Assembly: GCA_000473305.1 (NCBI GenBank)
Contig: CP006772.1
Span: 434,001 to 498,000 of the forward strand
Direction of reading: 5' to 3'
Length of the DNA stretch: 64,000 bases
Origin: Bacteroidales bacterium CF
Lineage (GTDB): Bacteria; Bacteroidota; Bacteroidia; Bacteroidales; UBA932
Shown piece after piece: positions 26,464 through 36,983 of the stretch. The notes under the pieces were generated by a model. The model saw only the letters and a program-made list of their open reading frames with translations, searched no databases and was not told where the DNA came from. Numbering within the stretch: the stretch's first letter is position 1; every line of letters starts with the position of its first letter. Position numbers and translations under genes: made by a program.

Positions 26464-29400
26464 ATGAAAAGAGTTGCAGGAATTATCCTTCTGGCAACCC
26501 TCCTGATAGCGTCCCGGACGTTACTCGCAAAAAGCATAAAAGGAAGGGTGACCGGCAATCAGACACCTCTTCGCGGGGTGGTAGTCACCGACGGCAAGAA
26601 CTTTGCTGTTACAGGCAACAAGGGTGAGTATACACTTGACTGTGCCGGGGATGCAAGATTTGTGTACATATCGATTCCTTCCGGGTACAGTGTGCCCCAA
26701 TCGGGCAATACACCCGCTTTTTACATCCCTTTGGCTGAGATCCGGAAGAGTTATGACTTTGTTCTTGACAAAAAGAGTCAGGACGATACCAGGCATGGTT
26801 TTATAGCCATAGCGGATCCTCAGATATATGCGGCAAAGGAGTTTCCACTTCTTCAGGAGGCAGCCGTTGATATAAAGAGAACCGCAGAATCCTACAAGAT
26901 GCCGTTTCACGGAGTTTGCTGCGGCGACATAGTCTCATACGACCACGGGCTCTATCCGAGGTACAAGGAGATAATCGCCGGGACAGGGCTTCAGTTTTTC
27001 AACGTTATGGGAAACCACGACATGGTAAATAACGGGCGCTCCTTTGAAACCACATTCGGTAAGTATGAGGAGTCCTTCGGACCGGCATACTACTCAATGA
27101 ATGTCGGAAACATACACTATGTATTTCTCAATGACAACTTCTATGTGGGAAGGGAGTATTTCTACATTGGCTATCTCGATGAGAAACAGTTTGCATGGCT
27201 TGAAAAAGATCTTTCATATATAAAGGAGGGATCGACTGTAGTGCTGGTGATGCATATCCCAACCACTACAAGCGCCGAAGACAGGAAAAAGTTCAGTTAT
27301 ACAGAGGCCGGGGCAACAATGGCAAACAAAACCGCCCTCTATAAAATGCTTTCACCATATAAGGCGCATATAATCTCCGGCCATACCCATACCGCCGCCA
27401 ACCAGCAGGTAAACGCAAATATCTTTGAATACAATTTGCCGGCTCTATCGGGGGCCTGGTGGCAAGGTTCTCTTTGCACCGACGGTGCTCCGAAGGGATA
27501 CGGTGTTTTTATTGCCGAGGGCAATGAGATTACATGGCACTACCGCTCCACCGGCGAGAAGGAGAGTTATCAGATGAGGCTCTATACCGGAAGGGATGAC
27601 AACTCTTTTAACGGATATGTTGTTGCCAACATCTGGAACAGCGATCCTTCCTGGAGGGTTGAGCTTTATGAGGACGGGGTGAGCAAAGGGGGCATGGAGA
27701 GATTTTCGGCCTATGATCCTGATGCCAAAAAGATGTATTCTGACAGGGAGAAGCTTGAGCACAAATGGATATATCCGTCAGTATCGGACCATTTCTACAG
27801 GGCAAAGCTCAACCCTCAGGCGAGAAAGGTTGAGGTGGTTGCCGTGGACCGTTACGGAAGGGAGTACAGAGAGTCACTCCCGCAATTTTACGATGTAGTG
27901 GTCATTGGTGGAGGAACCAGCGGGACCACCGCAGGTATAAAGGCTGCAAGGCTGGGGGCCAGAACACTTATTGCCGAGGAGTTCGAATGGCTGGGTGGCA
28001 TGCTGACATCTGCAGGTGTGAGTGCATTTGACGGAAATTATAAGCTCAAGGGTGGATTCTGGGGAGAGTTCAGAGACTCCTTAAGCAGCCACTACGGCTC
28101 GGAAAACGCACTAAAAACAGGGTGGGTGAGCAATATTCTCTTTGAACCGTCGGCAGGTGCCAAAATTTTGAAAAATATAGCATCCCGCGAGAAGAATCTG
28201 GAGGTTAAATTCCACACTACCGCCTCAAATTTTACAAGAGAGGATGGTATCTGGAAGATATCTCTGAATGTCAACGGCAAGAAAGAGAGTGTGGAGGCCA
28301 GGGTGCTTATCGATGCCACAGAATTGGGGGATGTGGCTGCAAGACTGGGAATCGGCTATCAGATCGGAATGGACTCAAGGAGTGTCACAGGTGAGGATAT
28401 GGCACAGGAGAAGGAGAATGATATTATCCAGGATCTGACCTATGTGATGATACTCAAGGAGTATGACCGCGATATGACCATAAAGCAACCTGAGAACTAC
28501 AACCCTTCGCTCTTCTACTGTTCCACAATTTGCGAGAAATGCAAGAATCCCAAGGAGAAACAACGTCTCTGGAGTCCGGAGAAGATGATCACATACGGCA
28601 AACTCCCGAACGGCAAGTATATGATTAACTGGCCTATCGAGGGTAATGACTATTACACCAACATAATAGAGCTTTCGCCCGAACAGAGGGAGATAGAGCT
28701 TGCCAAGGCGAAGGAGCACTCGCTCTCATTCCTTTACTATATTCAGACAGAACTGGGATTCAACAAGCTCTCACTGGCAGACGACGAGTATCCGACTGCC
28801 GACAAGCTCCCGTTCATACCATATCACAGAGAGTCACGACGGATCAACGGTGTTGTGAGATTTACGGCTAACCATATATCTGAGCCATATATCCAGCCGG
28901 AAAAGCTTTACAGGACCTCCGTCGCAGTAGGTGACTACCCTGTCGACCATCACCATACTCGTTACACAGGCTGGGCGGAACTGCCCGACCTCCATTTTCA
29001 CCCTGTGCCTTCATACGGCCTTCCTCTCGGGGTAATGATACCTCAGGGACGCGAGGGGCTGATTGTAGCCGAGAAATCTATATCGGTGAGCAACCTTGCA
29101 AACGGGACCACAAGGCTTCAGCCGGTGGTGCTGCAGATCGGGGAGGCGGCCGGCACGCTTGCCGCTCTTGCCGTGAAGGACTCTCTCGATGTGGCTGAGG
29201 TAAGTGTCCGTGATGTGCAACGGAGCCTCCTGGCATCAGGCGGCTACCTGATGCCATACCTTGACCTGCCGGCCGCCCATCAGCATTTCAGGGCAATTCA
29301 GAGAATCGGCGTAACCGGAATTATCAAGGGCAAAGGGATGAACAAAGGTTGGGAAAATCAGACATGGTTCATGACAGACTCACTGATTACTGCCCGCACG

Positions 29401-29700
29401 ATTGCCGAGGGGCTTTCCGAGGTCTATCCGCAATTCTCCGCCGGGGAGTATGGCGACAAGCCTGTGACTCTTTCACAGCTTTGCTCAATGATATCGAAGA
29501 TTCAGACAACAAATTCCAATGACGGAACCACTCCGGCCTTAATTGTTAAAACACTATCCAAAGAGTGGAGCGGGATGGGTCTCACGGCTTTCAACCCTGC
29601 AAGGGCTTTGAACAGACTGGAGTGTGCTGTTGTTATTGATAAGATGCTCGATCCTTTTTCAAATGTCAGGATTGACATTAAGGGTAACTATTTAAAATAA
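26464..29700 (+). CDS. Fusion: calcineurin-like phosphoesterase plus FAD-dependent oxidoreductase
   Basis: The 1078-residue secreted protein has two enzyme halves. After the signal peptide comes a small beta domain (KGRVTGNQTPLRGVVVTDG). A metallophosphoesterase follows with its metal ligands in IADPQIY, CCGDIVSYDH, MGNHD, VMHIP and GHTH (residues ~118-305), then a C-terminal beta domain to ~475. From about residue 478 a second enzyme begins (DVVVIGGGTSGTTAGIKAARLG), an FAD oxidoreductase with LDAT-like IDATELGDVAARLG and a C-terminal block. The end of the protein resembles a helical SLH-like segment. The halves are normally separate genes. It would act in the periplasm, but neither substrate is known. 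Confidence 0.82.
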   Translation: MKRVAGIILLATLLIASRTLLAKSIKGRVTGNQTPLRGVVVTDGKNFAVTGNKGEYTLDCAGDARFVYISIPSGYSVPQSGNTPAFYIPLAEIRKSYDFVLDKKSQDDTRHGFIAIADPQIYAAKEFPLLQEAAVDIKRTAESYKMPFHGVCCGDIVSYDHGLYPRYKEIIAGTGLQFFNVMGNHDMVNNGRSFETTFGKYEESFGPAYYSMNVGNIHYVFLNDNFYVGREYFYIGYLDEKQFAWLEKDLSYIKEGSTVVLVMHIPTTTSAEDRKKFSYTEAGATMANKTALYKMLSPYKAHIISGHTHTAANQQVNANIFEYNLPALSGAWWQGSLCTDGAPKGYGVFIAEGNEITWHYRSTGEKESYQMRLYTGRDDNSFNGYVVANIWNSDPSWRVELYEDGVSKGGMERFSAYDPDAKKMYSDREKLEHKWIYPSVSDHFYRAKLNPQARKVEVVAVDRYGREYRESLPQFYDVVVIGGGTSGTTAGIKAARLGARTLIAEEFEWLGGMLTSAGVSAFDGNYKLKGGFWGEFRDSLSSHYGSENALKTGWVSNILFEPSAGAKILKNIASREKNLEVKFHTTASNFTREDGIWKISLNVNGKKESVEARVLIDATELGDVAARLGIGYQIGMDSRSVTGEDMAQEKENDIIQDLTYVMILKEYDRDMTIKQPENYNPSLFYCSTICEKCKNPKEKQRLWSPEKMITYGKLPNGKYMINWPIEGNDYYTNIIELSPEQREIELAKAKEHSLSFLYYIQTELGFNKLSLADDEYPTADKLPFIPYHRESRRINGVVRFTANHISEPYIQPEKLYRTSVAVGDYPVDHHHTRYTGWAELPDLHFHPVPSYGLPLGVMIPQGREGLIVAEKSISVSNLANGTTRLQPVVLQIGEAAGTLAALAVKDSLDVAEVSVRDVQRSLLASGGYLMPYLDLPAAHQHFRAIQRIGVTGIIKGKGMNKGWENQTWFMTDSLITARTIAEGLSEVYPQFSAGEYGDKPVTLSQLCSMISKIQTTNSNDGTTPALIVKTLSKEWSGMGLTAFNPARALNRLECAVVIDKMLDPFSNVRIDIKGNYLK

Positions 29701-29706
29701 AGCGTT

Positions 29707-30801
29707 ATGAATTTAAAACCAATAGTGATCGTCCTCTCTTTACTGGCGGTCAACATCTCCATGGCACAAAACCGTGTGATAACAATCCCCGGAAACGACT
29801 CCAATATCCGTTACACAGGCCGTACAATGGTAAACAGTGACAACTCCGTCTCTTTTGACTGGAGCGGAACATATTTCGAAACAATATTCACCGGGGGTTA
29901 TTGTGCTGTCAAGGTCTCGGATTCAAGGAAGAACTACTACAATCTTTTCATTGACGGTGAGTTTGTCAGAGTTGTGACCACTCATGGCAAAGACTCGACT
30001 ATTGTTCTTGCAAAGGGGCTTGCCGGCAAGCAACATCTGCTAAGGATGCAGAAGAGGTCTGAGGCTGAGCAGGGCAGGACCACCGTTCACTCTTTTGATC
30101 TGGAAAAGGGGGCTTCGCTTGTCTCTTATTTCCCTTCCAGAACCAGGCATATTGAGTTTATCGGTAATTCAATCACTGCGGGTTACGGAACCGAGGGTAA
30201 GGTGAAGACCGAGCCTTTCAAGGCTGAGACTGAGAATTGTAATCTTGCATACGGGGCTATAATCTCTAGGTATTTTGATGCTGACTATACTTTCATTGCT
30301 CATTCGGGCAGGGGTGCTGTGAGGAATTACGGGGACAAGAACCGGGTTTCGAAGAATACGATGCGGGAGAGGATGATGAATACTTTTGATGAGGATTCGA
30401 CTTTTAAATGGGATTTCAAGGGTTATAAGCCGGATTTGGTTGTGATTAATCTTGGTTCGAATGATTTTTCTACTAATCCTCATCCTCTTCGTGAGGAGTT
30501 TTTGGGGGCTTATGCTGAGATTTTACAGCGTTTGAGGGGTGTTTATGGGGCTGATGTTCCTGTTCTTTGTGTTGCTCCGCCTAAGGGTCCTGCGTTTGAT
30601 TATATCCGGGATTTTGTACGGGATTCTAAGTATGCCAAGCTTGGGTTTGCGGCGTATTTGAACGGGGTTTATAATGATGGTTCTGATCAGGGTTCTTCGG
30701 GGCATCCGAATTATGAGGGTCAGAAGAAGATCGCCATGAATCTGATCCCTTACATCTCCACCCTCACCGGCTGGCCTCTGACCGGCAAGGTGATTGAGTA
30801 A
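29707..30801 (+). CDS. Secreted CE2-type SGNH acetylesterase
   Basis: The 364-residue protein has a signal peptide ending SMAQN. An N-terminal jelly-roll (residues ~25-135, SFDWSGTYFETIFTGGYCAVKVSDS) is followed by an SGNH domain with HIEFIGNSITAGYGTEG (Ser near 155), LVVINLGSNDFS and GHPNYEGQ (catalytic His). This order is that of carbohydrate esterase family 2, which removes acetyl groups from sugars. It is the last gene of the operon. From about 30240 to 30725 third codon positions are almost all T or G, with C nearly absent, unlike both ends of the gene. Confidence 0.86.
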   Translation: MNLKPIVIVLSLLAVNISMAQNRVITIPGNDSNIRYTGRTMVNSDNSVSFDWSGTYFETIFTGGYCAVKVSDSRKNYYNLFIDGEFVRVVTTHGKDSTIVLAKGLAGKQHLLRMQKRSEAEQGRTTVHSFDLEKGASLVSYFPSRTRHIEFIGNSITAGYGTEGKVKTEPFKAETENCNLAYGAIISRYFDADYTFIAHSGRGAVRNYGDKNRVSKNTMRERMMNTFDEDSTFKWDFKGYKPDLVVINLGSNDFSTNPHPLREEFLGAYAEILQRLRGVYGADVPVLCVAPPKGPAFDYIRDFVRDSKYAKLGFAAYLNGVYNDGSDQGSSGHPNYEGQKKIAMNLIPYISTLTGWPLTGKVIE

Positions 30802-31518
30802 TCCTGTACTGATCTTGGCCCGAATTAGGTCGACATAACAAATCGTCCGGTATTTTTCTTGTTTTATAGTTTTGATTAAAGGAAGGTAATACTTTCCTGT
30901 GTTGCTGCCCATTTAATACTGAGCCGCTTTTCCCATTGTGAGCTGCTCTTTTCTGAGGGGTTGAAGCAGGCATGTGGGTGGGTGGAGCCGGTGTCTCCAA
31001 GGCTGTTGCTGCCTAGGCTGTCCTAATCAAAATGCTAACTCGCACTTCGTGCTCAGACAGACGCATTTTGCTAAGTACAGCCGTCGGCGCAACTTTTCGC
31101 CTTGTTCGCACAACGCTCCGCCCACCTCCATACCGAGCTTCTATATGGAAAAGAGCAGCAATTCATCAATTTTCTATTTCTCAGGAAATTAATATTATAT
31201 AGAAACTTATCAACAGACTGTTGAATTTCTAGAATCGACAAAATATTTTTCATACCTTTATATGGTTCTACCAGACAGGAATTTATCTATTTGAATCCCC
31301 CAAATTCCTCTTCCACCTTTGTTCCCCGAGAATTGCAGCTTAGAAAATTTATAAGCTTTAATTCAATATAAAAAAATTGAAAACAGTGTGAAGATTTATA
31401 AATATTACTCAATGAACACGGTGCAAGTCCACACGTATATCGATGTGAGTAAGTATACTTGAATCAATAAAAAAGTTGTATGCCATATTAAGAACGATAC
31501 CACAAATATAGAAATACT
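30802..31518. other. Intergenic junction between the glycan locus and the defence island
   Basis: No gene is supported in these 717 bases. A long hairpin lies at 31028-31073: CAAAATGC pairs with GCATTTTG around an inner GCAC/GTGC stem. Base composition falls from mixed GC to AT-rich near 31200. A further small stem pairs CAAGT (31424-31428) with ACTTG (31457-31461) just before the helicase gene. No att site or tRNA is visible. Confidence 0.5.
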
Positions 31519-32918
31519 GTGACTGCCGGAGAAATTAGAGAAATTGCTATTGATAGTTCAAAAGCTTACTATGAATACCTTGAACAAAACGAAAAAGGTA
31601 TACAAGAAGTTGACGTTTTTGAGTTAGAATATTTACGTGGGAAAGATTTCGTTATTAAACTTAGATTATCCTCAAAACTTTTTGATACAGAAGCTATTTT
31701 CTTTAAGAATTTACAAAACAACAAAAAATTTGATACGACAAGTGTTAAAGTTATTGAATACGATAATGATAAAAATATTCTTCTGATAAAACCAACCGAA
31801 AGTGTAAAAGAGGATTTTACGGGACTAAGAAATAGAGACATTATTGTAATTTCTGATTTAAAATTTTTAGTTGAACGTATCAAGATGTGGTATGAGTTGA
31901 ATGGAGGAGAAATTGCATTACCAACAAAGACATCTAAGTATTCTAAAGACTTTAATATTCAATTTTTCAACGATTCAAACTTTCAGCCATCTGAAAATCA
32001 AAAACTAGCATTAAAAAATGTTTTTACAACCCCTTTTTCCTATGTGTGGGGTGCGCCTGGAACTGGAAAAACACTATTTGTTCTTTCTTATGCTGTTCTT
32101 CATTATATTAAAAATGGCGATAGAATCGCTATTATAGCACCAACAAACAATGCAATAGAACAGGTTTTACGGGGAGTCATAACAATGACTGATAAAGCAG
32201 GAGTAGATAGAAAACAAATTATACGTATAGGCACACCTTCAAAAAAGTTTGCAGAATCATTCCCGGAAGTATGCGAAGAAAGAGGTGTTCAAAAGAAATT
32301 AGCTGAGATAGACAAACAAATTGACATTCTTGAGAGAATGTTGGTTTTTAATAATCAAAGAAATAAAATTGACGAACTCAGTAACCTAATGCCTGAATTT
32401 GACAAGATAAGCGAACTTTCAAAGACAATAAAGACAGAGAAATTACTCATCTCTGACATAAATGTACAATACAAGAAAAAGGAAATAGAGATAAATCTAA
32501 TTAATGAATCCATATCCAAGTATTCACAACAATTAAAAAAGAGTATTTCTAAAACGAATTCAATTTCACACAAAGTCGCTAAAACTTTTAGCAATAAACC
32601 TACAAATTCCGAAAGAACAATAGGAGAATTGGAAACTAAAATATTTAACTCAAGAAAAGAGTTAGAGTTTTGTAAATACGAGTTTGATGAAATCAGAAAT
32701 AGAAAAATTGATCAAGACAATATCATTGCAGAAATTCAAGCATTAGCATTGGATCAAATCAAGAATTTGATTGACCATACAAAAAATTTTTCAGAAATAA
32801 ACATGATTGTTAATAGTATCTCAATAGATAACATAAATAAAGTAAGGGAAGACGTTAATTTAATAATTGCTCAAACGAAAGAAAGGTTAGAAGTTGACGA
32901 ACACTTATTTAGTGAATA
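31519..32918 (+). pseudogene. DNA2/NAM7-type helicase, 5' part (split by IS4 element)
   Basis: The frame opens at GTG 31519 (an in-frame TAA at 31489 blocks anything longer) and encodes about 467 residues before the insertion. It has a Walker A motif (GAPGTGKT, residues ~178-185), followed by a long coiled-coil-rich insertion (residues ~245-440). This belongs to superfamily 1 helicases with AAA_11/AAA_12 halves, common in defence islands. The frame runs on 13 nt into the element and stops. Removing the element plus one 9-bp repeat joins it in frame to 34248-35238, giving a 796-residue protein with no stop. Loss of function is likely while the element remains. Confidence 0.88.
32910..32918 (+). 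repeat. Target site duplication, left copy
   Basis: TAGTGAATA occurs directly before the left inverted repeat and again at 34239-34247 directly after the right inverted repeat. A 9-bp duplication fits IS4-family transposition. Confidence 0.9.
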
Positions 32919-34238
32919 CATAACTGTCCACTAAAAATCATTTAACGTTCTTTGAATATATTGAAATATAGATAATTGTAAGGTTTTCAAGTGCGCAACG
33001 ATTTCAATTCTATTTTTGTCAATCAAACTAGATTGACATGCATAAAGAGAAATTCGTTTTTGCTCAACTGGTTTCCTTCATGGATAATTTTAAGTTCCGC
33101 CGTATAGTCGCTAAATACAATGGCGACCATTATGTGAAGAAATTTTCCTGCTGGAATCAGTTACTCGTTTTGATGTTCGGACAACTTTCAAACCGTGAAA
33201 GTCTTCGGGATTTGATAGTAGCGACTGAAGCTCACAAGAGCAAGGCATACCATCTCGGATTCGGGATTAATGTCACGAGAAGCAACCTGTCAAAAGCAAA
33301 CCAGAATAGAGATTACAGAATCTTTGAAGAGTTTGCCTACTTCATGGTTGAACAAGCTCGAGCAAAAAGAATCAATGACGTATTCAAGATTGGAGGTAAT
33401 GTTTATGCATTTGACTCTACAACCATCGATTTATGCCTTAGCGTCTTCTGGTGGGCCAAGTTCCGCAAGACAAAGGGCGGAATAAAAGTCCACACCTTGT
33501 ATGACTTGGAGACTCAAATTCCGGCATTCTTCCATATCACTACCGCTTCAGTACACGATATGAATGTGATGGATAAAATTCCCTATGAACCAGGTGCTTA
33601 TTATATCTTTGATAGAGGATACAATGATTACAAGCGACTCTATAACATCCATACGATTGGATCTTACTTTATTGTCAGAGCAAAAACAAATGTCCAAATC
33701 AAAGCAACACTTTGGAAACGTAAATTACCTAAAAACGTGCTGTCTGACTCGCGAGGTATGTTTACTTGCTACAAGAGCTCCAGAGTTTATACAGATGAGG
33801 TTCGGAAAGTAATTTACTGGGATGACGAGCAGCAAAGGCAGTTCATATTTCTAACAAATGCCAGAAATCTGACAGCTTTGCAAGTAGCCAATCTTTACAA
33901 AAACAGATGGCAGATTGAACTTTTTTTCAAGTGGCTGAAACAGCACCTGAAAATAAAGAAATTCTGGGGTGATACGGAAAATGCCGTCAGGATTCAGATT
34001 TATTCAGCTATCATCACATACTGTCTGGTTGCAATAGTCCAACACGATATGAAGATAGAAAGAACTACTTATGAAGTCCTTCAGATACTCAGCATATCAC
34101 TTACAGACACCGCAAGTTTGAAAGACCTTTACGACAAATCTAATTTCAATAATGTCAAAGAACAGGATGGTCTTAGCGAACCAAATTTGTTTAATTTTTA
34201 AAATTTATAATCGTCCATATTTTTAGTGGACACTAATG
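32919..34238 (+). mobile_element. IS4-family insertion sequence, 1320 bp, intact
   Basis: The ends are 20-bp inverted repeats matching at 18 positions: CATAACTGTCCACTAAAAAT at 32919-32938, and the complement of CATTAGTGTCCACTAAAAAT at 34219-34238. They are flanked by perfect 9-bp direct repeats. One full transposase gene fills the element. The intact ends, the perfect duplication and the undamaged reading frames of the host helicase on both sides point to a recent insertion. Confidence 0.93.
33038..34201 (+). CDS. IS4-family transposase
   Basis: The 387-residue DDE transposase has an N-terminal DUF4372-like domain (FAQLVSFMDNFKFRRIVAKY). The catalytic core has Asp in VYAFDSTTIDLCLS, Asp in YYIFDRGYNDY, and the IS4-type Y-x2-R-x3-E-x6-K signature in YKNRWQIELFFKWLKQHL. 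No frameshift or stop is seen, so it should be active. It has its own upstream region within the element and runs in the same direction as the split helicase gene. Confidence 0.93.
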   Translation: MHKEKFVFAQLVSFMDNFKFRRIVAKYNGDHYVKKFSCWNQLLVLMFGQLSNRESLRDLIVATEAHKSKAYHLGFGINVTRSNLSKANQNRDYRIFEEFAYFMVEQARAKRINDVFKIGGNVYAFDSTTIDLCLSVFWWAKFRKTKGGIKVHTLYDLETQIPAFFHITTASVHDMNVMDKIPYEPGAYYIFDRGYNDYKRLYNIHTIGSYFIVRAKTNVQIKATLWKRKLPKNVLSDSRGMFTCYKSSRVYTDEVRKVIYWDDEQQRQFIFLTNARNLTALQVANLYKNRWQIELFFKWLKQHLKIKKFWGDTENAVRIQIYSAIITYCLVAIVQHDMKIERTTYEVLQILSISLTDTASLKDLYDKSNFNNVKEQDGLSEPNLFNF

Positions 34239-34247
34239 TAGTGAATA
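34239..34247 (+). repeat. Target site duplication, right copy
   Basis: TAGTGAATA directly follows the right end of the element and matches 32910-32918 at all nine positions. Confidence 0.9.
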
Positions 34248-35238
34248 TAGAAGTAGTACTTTGGTAGATATTAAATATGATTTAGATAATTACTTGTCCT
34301 TACGAAGTAAACTTGGCGCTTTATCAACAGAAGAACGTTCAAAATCTGTAAATGTTGTTGCTTGCACTCTTGACGGTTATATAGGCCATTATTTTGAAGA
34401 GAAATTGAATGTTGAACACATTTTTCTTGATGAAGCAGGCTATGCAAATATTATTAAAGCATTTACCTTATTTAACCATACGACACCTATTACTTTTCTT
34501 GGTGATCACAAGCAGTTGCCTCCTGTTTGTGAAATTAACGATCGCGAAATTGAAAGAGATAGCAAATATCATAATATGTTTCTGTGGGCCCAATCAGCAA
34601 TTTTCTTAGAAACGCTTTTTTCATGTTCAAAAGAAGTTTGTAGGAATCAATACTTGCAAAATGTTGATTTTAATCCAAATGTCATATCTCAGACATCTTT
34701 AAATTCAACTTATAGATTTGGAAATAACTTAGCTCAAATATTGGCACAATATGTTTATTCAAATGATTTAAATTCAAACAACCCTGAGGGCGAAACAAAA
34801 ATATTTTATGTAGATGCTAAAAAGATTGAAAGTTTAAAATCAAGAATTTCGATTAACGAAGTTTCTGAAATTAAGAAAATTGTTGAAAATCTTAAACTAA
34901 AGAAAATTAACGATTTTGTCATTCTAACACCATACAAAAACCAAATAGAACTTCTTAATAATTATTTACCCCAAGAAAGAAACGACTTGAAAATATTGAC
35001 CGTACACGGTTCACAAGGAAGGGAATGGGATACTGTTATTTTAAGTGTTGTTGATACTTCGGACAAATGGTTTGTTGATACCACAAAACCTATTTCAAAA
35101 GGACTTAATTTAGTAAATACAGCAGTTAGCAGAGCAAGAAGAAAATTAATAATCGTTTGTGATAAGAATTATTGGATAGGACAGAATGGACAACTTATAA
35201 CAGAATTAATAAACTGCGGACAAGAAATTGAAAATTAA
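34248..35238 (+). pseudogene. DNA2/NAM7-type helicase, 3' part (split by IS4 element)
   Basis: This is the downstream portion of the gene that starts at 31519. The frame is open from after the stop at 34234 and has a TTG at 34261 that could serve as a secondary start. The motifs continue those of the upstream part: Walker B type EHIFLDEAGYANI, FLGDHKQLPPV (motif III), FVILTPYKNQIELL, TVHGSQGREWDTVILS and NTAVSRARRKLIIVCD (motifs V and VI). Without the Walker A half this fragment cannot hydrolyse ATP, so it is probably not functional alone. It ends 81 nt before hsdM. Confidence 0.88.
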
Positions 35239-35325
35239 TTTTTATTCTCAACCACATGTTAATTTGTTAATTTTGAGTTGTAATTGAAAATTGTTGAATC
35301 TTATTTGGAAAAATAGTAAATGGCA
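35239..35325 (+). promoter_or_regulatory. hsdM promoter and leader (duplicated at 47173-47260)
   Basis: The leader holds TAATTTTG at 35268-35275, fitting the -7 consensus TAnnTTTG. No clear -33 box is seen. The leader and the first bases of hsdM are nearly identical to 47173-47260, where IS21 has inserted. The shared stretch includes TTAATTTGTTAATTTTGAG and the run into the ATGG start. Confidence 0.5.
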
Positions 35326-36867
35326 AAGAAAAACGGAAACGGTACGGATGAACCTTTGGAAAAACAACTCTGGAAGACAGCTGATAAGCTGAGAAAGAAT
35401 ATTGATGCGGCTGAGTATAAGCATGTGGTTTTGGGATTAATATTCTTGAAATACATATCAGATGCTTTTGAAGAGTTATACGCTAAACTTAAGGCAGAGG
35501 AAGCTCAAGGAGCCGATCCCGAAGACAAAGACGAATACAAAGCCGAAAACGTTTTCTTTGTGCCACAGGAAGCACGTTGGAAAATGTTGTTGTCAAAAGC
35601 AAAGCAGCCCGAAATTGGCAAGTTTGTGGACGATGCAATGGATGCCATTGAAAAAGAGAATGCTTCATTGAAAGGTGTTTTGCCTAAAGTATATGCCCGT
35701 CAGAATCTCGACCCGACAAGTTTGGGCGAATTGATTGATTTGGTGGGCAACATTGCACTTGGCGATACCAAAGCTCGGAGTGCCGATGTTCTCGGACATG
35801 TTTTTGAGTATTTCCTTGGCGAATTTGCTCTTGCTGAAGGCAAGAAGGGGGGACAATTCTACACTCCGCGCAGTGTTGTTGAATTATTGGTTGAAATGTT
35901 AGAACCATACCAAGGTCGGGTCTTTGACCCTTGTTGTGGTTCTGGTGGTATGTTTGTGCAATCGGAAAAGTTTGTCACTGAGCATCAGGGGAGAGTGAAC
36001 GATATTTCTATTTATGGACAGGAAAGCAACCAAACCACCTGGCGTTTGTGCAAAATGAACCTTGCCATTCGGGGCATTGACAGTTCACAGGTAAAATGGA
36101 ACAATGAGGGCTCGTTCCTCAACAATGCACACAAAGACCTGAAAGCGGATTATATTATTGCAAATCCTCCGTTTAATGTAAGTGATTGGGGAGGAGATTT
36201 GCTCCGCAAAGACGGACGCTGGCAGTATGGTGTACCGCCAACTGGCAATGCCAATTACGCTTGGATACAACACTTCCTTTATCACTTAGCACCCAATGGT
36301 CAAGCTGGTTTTGTATTGGCCAAAGGCTCGCTTACAAGCAAAACATCGGGCGAGGGTGATATTCGTAAAGCTTTAATTGAAAGCAACCTGATTGATTGCA
36401 TTGTAAATCTGCCTGCAAAGCTTTTCTTGAATACTCAAATACCCGCTTCGCTTTGGTTTATGAATCGTAACCGCACAAACGGCAAATTCCGCAACCGCAG
36501 CAACGAGATACTCTTTATAGATGCCCGAAACTTAGGTTTTTTGATAAACCGCCGAACCAAAGAGCTTTCGCTCGATGACATTCAGAAAATTGCAGGAACC
36601 TACCACAATTGGCGTAATGTAGATGGCAAATACGAAGATATAGCCGGTTTTTGTGCATCTGCTCCAATAAGTAAAGTGGCTGAACTGGACTATGTGCTTA
36701 CTCCGGGACGTTATGTTGGTCTGCCCGATGAAGAGGATGATTTTAATTTTAACGAGCGATTTACCGTCCTGAAAACTGAATTTGAAGCCCAAATTAAGGA
36801 AGAAGAAGCATTAAATAAGGCAATTGCTGATAATTTATTAAAAATAAATCTGAATGAAGAAAAGTAA
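35320..36867 (+). CDS. hsdM: Type I restriction-modification methyltransferase subunit HsdM
   Basis: The 515-residue N6-adenine methyltransferase has an N-terminal helical HsdM_N domain (residues ~10-145). The SAM-binding motif follows as [10 protein letters not shown] (203-212), with the catalytic NPPF (282-285). It combines with HsdS to modify DNA and with HsdR to restrict. It opens the operon. The order here is hsdM, ORF6N gene, hsdS, DUF3644, DUF4062-APAZ, Argonaute, hsdR, all on the plus strand. A 17-codon relic of a second hsdM start is found at 49771. Confidence 0.95.
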   Translation: MAKKNGNGTDEPLEKQLWKTADKLRKNIDAAEYKHVVLGLIFLKYISDAFEELYAKLKAEEAQGADPEDKDEYKAENVFFVPQEARWKMLLSKAKQPEIGKFVDDAMDAIEKENASLKGVLPKVYARQNLDPTSLGELIDLVGNIALGDTKARSADVLGHVFEYFLGEFALAEGKKGGQFYTPRSVVELLVEMLEPYQGRVFDPCCGSGGMFVQSEKFVTEHQGRVNDISIYGQESNQTTWRLCKMNLAIRGIDSSQVKWNNEGSFLNNAHKDLKADYIIANPPFNVSDWGGDLLRKDGRWQYGVPPTGNANYAWIQHFLYHLAPNGQAGFVLAKGSLTSKTSGEGDIRKALIESNLIDCIVNLPAKLFLNTQIPASLWFMNRNRTNGKFRNRSNEILFIDARNLGFLINRRTKELSLDDIQKIAGTYHNWRNVDGKYEDIAGFCASAPISKVAELDYVLTPGRYVGLPDEEDDFNFNERFTVLKTEFEAQIKEEEALNKAIADNLLKINLNEEK

Positions 36868-36983
36868 AATAAGATTTCCGTTATTTTATTCTTAGGCTTA
36901 AAAGTAAAATAAAAAATTCCGTTTCTCGCTACAAACCACCAATGTAGAACAAGAAACTTAATTAAAACTGGACAACTCGAAAT

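Noticed and set aside
14280-30801. Sialic acid utilisation locus
   Set aside because: An AGE epimerase and esterases are present, but there is no sialidase, sialate lyase or NanT-type transporter, so an amino-sugar/peptidoglycan target was preferred.
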